DNA of 64,000 bases, taken from the NCBI RefSeq assembly GCF_035582795.1, contig NC_134370.1, positions 38,117,501 to 38,181,500 on the forward strand. The letters are read 5' to 3'. Below the pieces are notes generated by a model. That model saw only the letters and a list, made by a program, of their open reading frames with translations. It did not search any database and had not been told where the DNA came from. Below are positions 61,601 through 64,000 of the stretch, piece by piece; position 1 is the first letter of the stretch; every line of letters starts with the position of its first letter. The translations under genes and the position numbers were made by a program. This stretch comes from Mycteria americana. Taxonomy: Eukaryota > Chordata > Aves > Ciconiiformes > Ciconiidae.

Positions 61601-63268
61601 CTGATGCTGATCTGTGAAGTAGGAGAGCTGACTGATTTGTTAGAATAGCAGAGCCTACACTAAACCGAAGCTGTAAGGTAAAACTTCAGGACTGAAATGG
61701 GAACTCTTGTTCCAGCAGTAGAGTATAGCAGCTATTCTGAATGACACCTCAAAAGTTAGAGGGCAAATTGCTGAATTGGAGTTTTGCTCCACATTTGGAG
61801 TTACACTTCGATCCCTTTTAAAAATGGGACAGCACTCTCCATGTGCAAATGAGTGATCAGAGTCAGAATGCTGAAGCTCTGAGTTTGGAGAAGCACCTTA
61901 GCTTCCCATGGCCTTTGGGTGAGAGATGGGCTGAGGTTTTTTTTTGAAAGGAAAGTCTCTTTTGAGGACAGTTAACTTATGATTAACATGCTCCAAAAAA
62001 TTTCCCTCAAATCCCTCAATTTCTAGGTTTCTTTTGCAGACAGGAGGGTGCTCTCAATTCTAGTAAATTTCATCCTCAATGAATGTATTTTAAAAAGCAC
62101 TTTGTATTTCCCTTGACTCCAGTCACTGTGGGGCTGTTTATTTCTCTCTTGTCTACTAAATTCAACTCCCCTCCTTATACAGCCTGGGGATTGTAGTCTT
62201 AATTAGTCATACAAAATGACTGTTCATTCAGAAAGGCTTTTTACTGAAACCTTTGAGGTTGGTTTTGGGTTCTGTGTGACCTTTTGAATTCAGCTCAAAC
62301 TGGCCAGCTAGGTAAATGAATTAGTGTGCTGCACCTGAGTGTGAATGCTGTTAGACTGATCTTTTACCAATTGTCCCTGTCAAATGTGGTCAAGTGCTGA
62401 TTTATTGTTTTGTATGTTTCTTCTGTGTATTCAGAAAGCATCAGTTCAAGAGAAAACTTTTTCCTTGTGTGAAATATGTGAAACCATGGTGAAAGAAGTG
62501 ACTGGCCTCTTGGAGAGCAACAAGACAGAGGTGTGTAAGTGGTGAAAATGGTACCTCTTCCTAGGCTTTGGCTAAAATGAGGCTGTAGTGGAGGGGGAAG
62601 GAAAGTTAATTTTATTGCCTGTTTCTATGAGAGCAAGATTTCCATCCTGGGTGGGATGGAGTAAGAAAATGTGTACTTATGAATTGAGTCAGATTTCTGT
62701 TCCTCATTTGCCACGCATCCTTCACTGTGCTTCAGGAGGAGATTGTACATGAAATGGAGGTCATCTGCTACCTGTTCCCAGCAAGTGTCAAAGACCAGTG
62801 TAAGGACTTCATAGGTGTCTATGGCCAGGCTTTGATTGACATGCTCTTGGAGGCAACGAATCCTGAAGCTGTGTGTGTTATGCTGAAATGCTGTGCAGCC
62901 AACAAGCCTCCACCGCAGCCAGGTTGGTAATGAGGAGTTGGTGGTGTTGCAAAATGAGTTAGTTCACCTATGATTATATCTCTCTTTTGAGGACACATGC
63001 TTTAGTACTTTGCTGATGCTGCCTCCTTTCTTCTATTTGGGGGAACTACCTAAGTGCACTGATGTTTGTGGGTTTGATGGTGTGTTTTGTTTTTTTTTTT
63101 TTTTTTTCCTTCCCAGTTTTGGTGAAACCTGCAGGTGGCTTCTGCGATATCTGCAAGATGGTGGTAGCTTATGCAGACAAAGAACTAGAGAAGAATGCCA
63201 CGACAGCTGAAATCGAAGCTTTACTGGAAAAAGTCTGTCACTTCCTGCCAGAGTCTGTCAGTGATCAG
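43148..63268 (+). CDS. PSAP: Prosaposin, exons 1-12 (3' end beyond window)
   Basis: Precursor of saposins A-D, lysosomal activators that present sphingolipids to hydrolases; also secreted. Twelve exons join to 1332 nt, 444 codons in frame, all GT-AG. Signal peptide 1-17 (cleavage likely after AVA), then the SapA-type N-terminal domain (about 24-55). Saposin A has Cys 64, 67, 95, 107, 133 and 139 with sequon N81. Saposin B has Cys 197, 200, 229, 240, 267 and 273 with N214. Saposin C has Cys 311, 314, 342, 353, 378 and 384 with N328, plus an extra Cys383. Saposin D begins at Cys403/406 with N420. The rest of saposin D and the C-terminal SapA domain lie right of 64000. The ATG has A at -3 and G at +4. 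CHST3 is the divergent neighbour, as in mammals. Confidence 0.97.
43191..54211 (+). other. PSAP: PSAP intron 1 (11 kb)
   Basis: AT-richer than the flanking island, no embedded gene recognised. Holds a TTGCCAAA-rich minisatellite near 48.4 kb, a GGAA repeat at 48993-49016 and several poly-T runs. Confidence 0.8.
48398..48506. repeat. Minisatellite of CATTGCCAAA units in PSAP intron 1
   Basis: A 46-bp unit containing GGGACAGCCTGGGAAA occurs twice (GGGACAG at 48444 and 48490), itself built from short ACATTGCCAA repeats. The left edge contains the palindrome TGCCAAATTTTGGCA. Confidence 0.85.
54212..54345 (+). CDS. PSAP: PSAP exon 2
   Basis: Residues 15-59: the end of the signal peptide and the N-terminal SapA-type domain ([19 protein letters not shown]). 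The acceptor is TTTGCAG and the donor GTAAGT. Confidence 0.96.
55402..55476 (+). CDS. PSAP: PSAP exon 3
   Basis: Residues 60-84, the start of saposin A ([10 protein letters not shown]) with the NGT glycosylation sequon. Exactly 25 codons. The donor is GTAAGC. Confidence 0.96.
56181..56306 (+). CDS. PSAP: PSAP exon 4
   Basis: Residues 85-126, the centre of saposin A with [13 protein letters not shown]. Acceptor TTATAG, donor GTAAGT. Confidence 0.96.
56577..56771 (+). CDS. PSAP: PSAP exon 5
   Basis: Residues 127-191: the end of saposin A (VVCSALSLC) and the linker to saposin B with [14 protein letters not shown]. Donor GTAAGG. Confidence 0.96.
57721..57864 (+). CDS. PSAP: PSAP exon 6
   Basis: Residues 192-239, the first half of saposin B ([12 protein letters not shown]) with sequon NSS. 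Donor GTAAGC. Confidence 0.96.
58408..58464 (+). CDS. PSAP: PSAP exon 7
   Basis: Residues 240-258 of saposin B ([19 protein letters not shown]). Acceptor CCTGCAG, donor GTAAGA. Confidence 0.95.
59636..59644 (+). CDS. PSAP: PSAP exon 8, 9-nt microexon (Lys-Asp-Gln)
   Basis: AAGGATCAG lies between CAACAG and GTAGGT and adds Lys-Asp-Gln (259-261) within saposin B. It matches the alternatively spliced 9-bp exon 8 known in mammalian prosaposin. A long poly-T/pyrimidine tract (about 59552-59575) precedes it. Skipping keeps the frame. Confidence 0.92.
59677..59728. repeat. 23-bp direct repeat downstream of PSAP microexon
   Basis: GCTTGTAGTTCACTTCTTGC followed by TCT occurs at 59677-59699 and again at 59706-59728 (period 29), beginning 33 nt after the microexon 8 donor. 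Confidence 0.9.
60554..60621. repeat. Cluster of nested inverted repeats in PSAP intron 8
   Basis: CATTTTATGAGGCA at 60561-60574 pairs exactly with 60577-60590. TTTGCCTCAT at 60554-60563 also pairs exactly with 60567-60576. Next to them an A-rich arm at 60590-60605 pairs with 60608-60621, apart from a 2-nt length difference. Confidence 0.9.
61343..61456 (+). CDS. PSAP: PSAP exon 9
   Basis: Residues 262-299: the end of saposin B ([11 protein letters not shown]) and the linker [10 protein letters not shown]. Acceptor TTTCCAG, donor GTAAGG. Confidence 0.95.
62435..62530 (+). CDS. PSAP: PSAP exon 10
   Basis: Residues 300-331, the first part of saposin C ([13 protein letters not shown]) with sequon NKT. 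The in-frame donor is the weak GTGTGT; a stronger GTAAGT lies 4 nt downstream but would shift the frame. Confidence 0.94.
62736..62922 (+). CDS. PSAP: PSAP exon 11
   Basis: Residues 332-393 plus one base: the rest of saposin C ([21 protein letters not shown]) and a Pro-rich linker. The in-frame donor is GTTGGT, with GTAATG 4 nt downstream. Confidence 0.94.
63117..63268 (+). CDS. PSAP: PSAP exon 12
   Basis: Residues 394-444, the start of saposin D ([16 protein letters not shown]) with sequon NAT. The acceptor follows a long poly-T tract; donor GTAAAG. Confidence 0.95.
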
Positions 63269-64000
63269 GTAAAGCACAGGCTAAAAAGCAATGGTTGTCT
63301 TGATGGTTGGGAACTGTCCTTGTTGATCTGTTTGGTTTACATAGGTCCTACAGTGACAATTGTGCTTACCTCATTTTCTGAGTGTTTCACCTGATATTCT
63401 GTCTACATGCTAATCTTAGGTCTGTCTCTCAAGTGTCTCTTCTGCTATAAATGTCCAGGTACTCATAATAGATGTGTCTGTGTTTGGCCTACTGCCTTAG
63501 TCTCTGACTGGAGACAAACTGTCCACAGGTGCAGCTGGGACTGACTTGTGTTCAGCAACCTGATCCTTCCTGGGTTTTTCCTGTTACTAGTTAGCACCAA
63601 AGCATAGCAGCTTCCCATGTGCAGTAGAGCAAAAAAGAAGGAGGTAGCAGCCTTGATCTGAGGCGGTCAAATGACCACACAGGCCTTGCTGTGTGGCATC
63701 CTGCCTTCCAGTCAGAACAAGGCAGAGATGAACAGAAGGATGAAACATCTTGCAGAGTATTTGGAAAAACTAGAGAGCAGCATCTCATGGCGTTTTTTAT
63801 AAGAGTAGTCAATGTAATGCAGTTGAAGGAATCTCTCCTTCTGCTAGAGGCTGGAAGGAGTTTGGGGTGCAGGGGGATTAGGTTGTTGCACTCCCCATCC
63901 TTGGGGGTTGGCAGTCCTTTGAATAGCTGGAGACTTATAAGGACCTGAATTGACTGTCTGGATTGCTGTACTAATTTGCAGTCAGTAAAGGTTTGCCTGG
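63269..64000 (+). other. PSAP: PSAP intron 12 (partial)
   Basis: Begins at the GTAAAG donor and runs to the window edge. The next exon, expected to resume saposin D with a Cys codon, was not found. Sequence around 63840-63900 vaguely resembles a CR1 tail but is too diverged to call. Confidence 0.8.

Noticed and set aside
63840-63910. CR1 tail in PSAP intron 12
   Set aside because: A few matching words (CTCCCCATCCTTGG) but order and spacing are not good enough to call.

Overview
This window looks like nuclear DNA from a bird. It holds vertebrate genes with GT-AG introns, CpG-island promoters, a CR1-like LINE scrap, and LTRs of types familiar from avian genomes. The prosaposin and chondroitin sulfotransferase proteins fit what I remember of the chicken proteins. 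The species cannot be fixed by reading alone; the solo LTR resembles a family I associate with neoavian birds rather than chicken.

Layout, left to right. (1) 1-1361 is the last intron and last coding exon of MACROH2A2 on the + strand. (2) 2630-8135 is the complete AIFM2/FSP1 coding sequence on the - strand, in eight exons (373 codons plus stop), tail to tail with MACROH2A2. (3) 8136-17977 is non-coding: the AIFM2 CpG island, a probable old LTR near 10.4-10.95 kb, and the likely 3' UTR of the next gene. (4) 17978-19496 is the complete CHST3 coding sequence on the - strand, in two coding exons (455 codons). (5) 19.5-43.1 kb is a long interval with no gene I can support. It holds a CpG island with a 77-nt pyrimidine tract, a CR1 fragment, a 491-bp tandem duplication, and a 564-bp solo LTR with a 5-bp target-site duplication. 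(6) 43148-63268 is PSAP (prosaposin) on the + strand, exons 1-12 (444 codons in frame), running off the right edge inside saposin D.

The genes are not an operon. They share themes only loosely: a histone variant, a lipid-radical-trapping oxidoreductase that protects membranes from ferroptosis, a Golgi sulfotransferase for chondroitin, and the precursor of the lysosomal saposins. CHST3 and PSAP are divergent neighbours, as in mammals. AIFM2 lying next to CHST3 is not the human arrangement as I remember it, and a single inversion would explain the order seen here.

I found no undescribed multi-gene system. The items most worth checking are the inversion breakpoint interval, the possible 3' overlap of MACROH2A2 and AIFM2, a poly(A) signal in the loop of a hairpin downstream of CHST3, the tandem duplication with an abrupt change in identity, and splice-site features of PSAP: a 9-nt microexon followed by a duplicated 23-mer, and paired 4-nt tandem donors in the saposin C exons.
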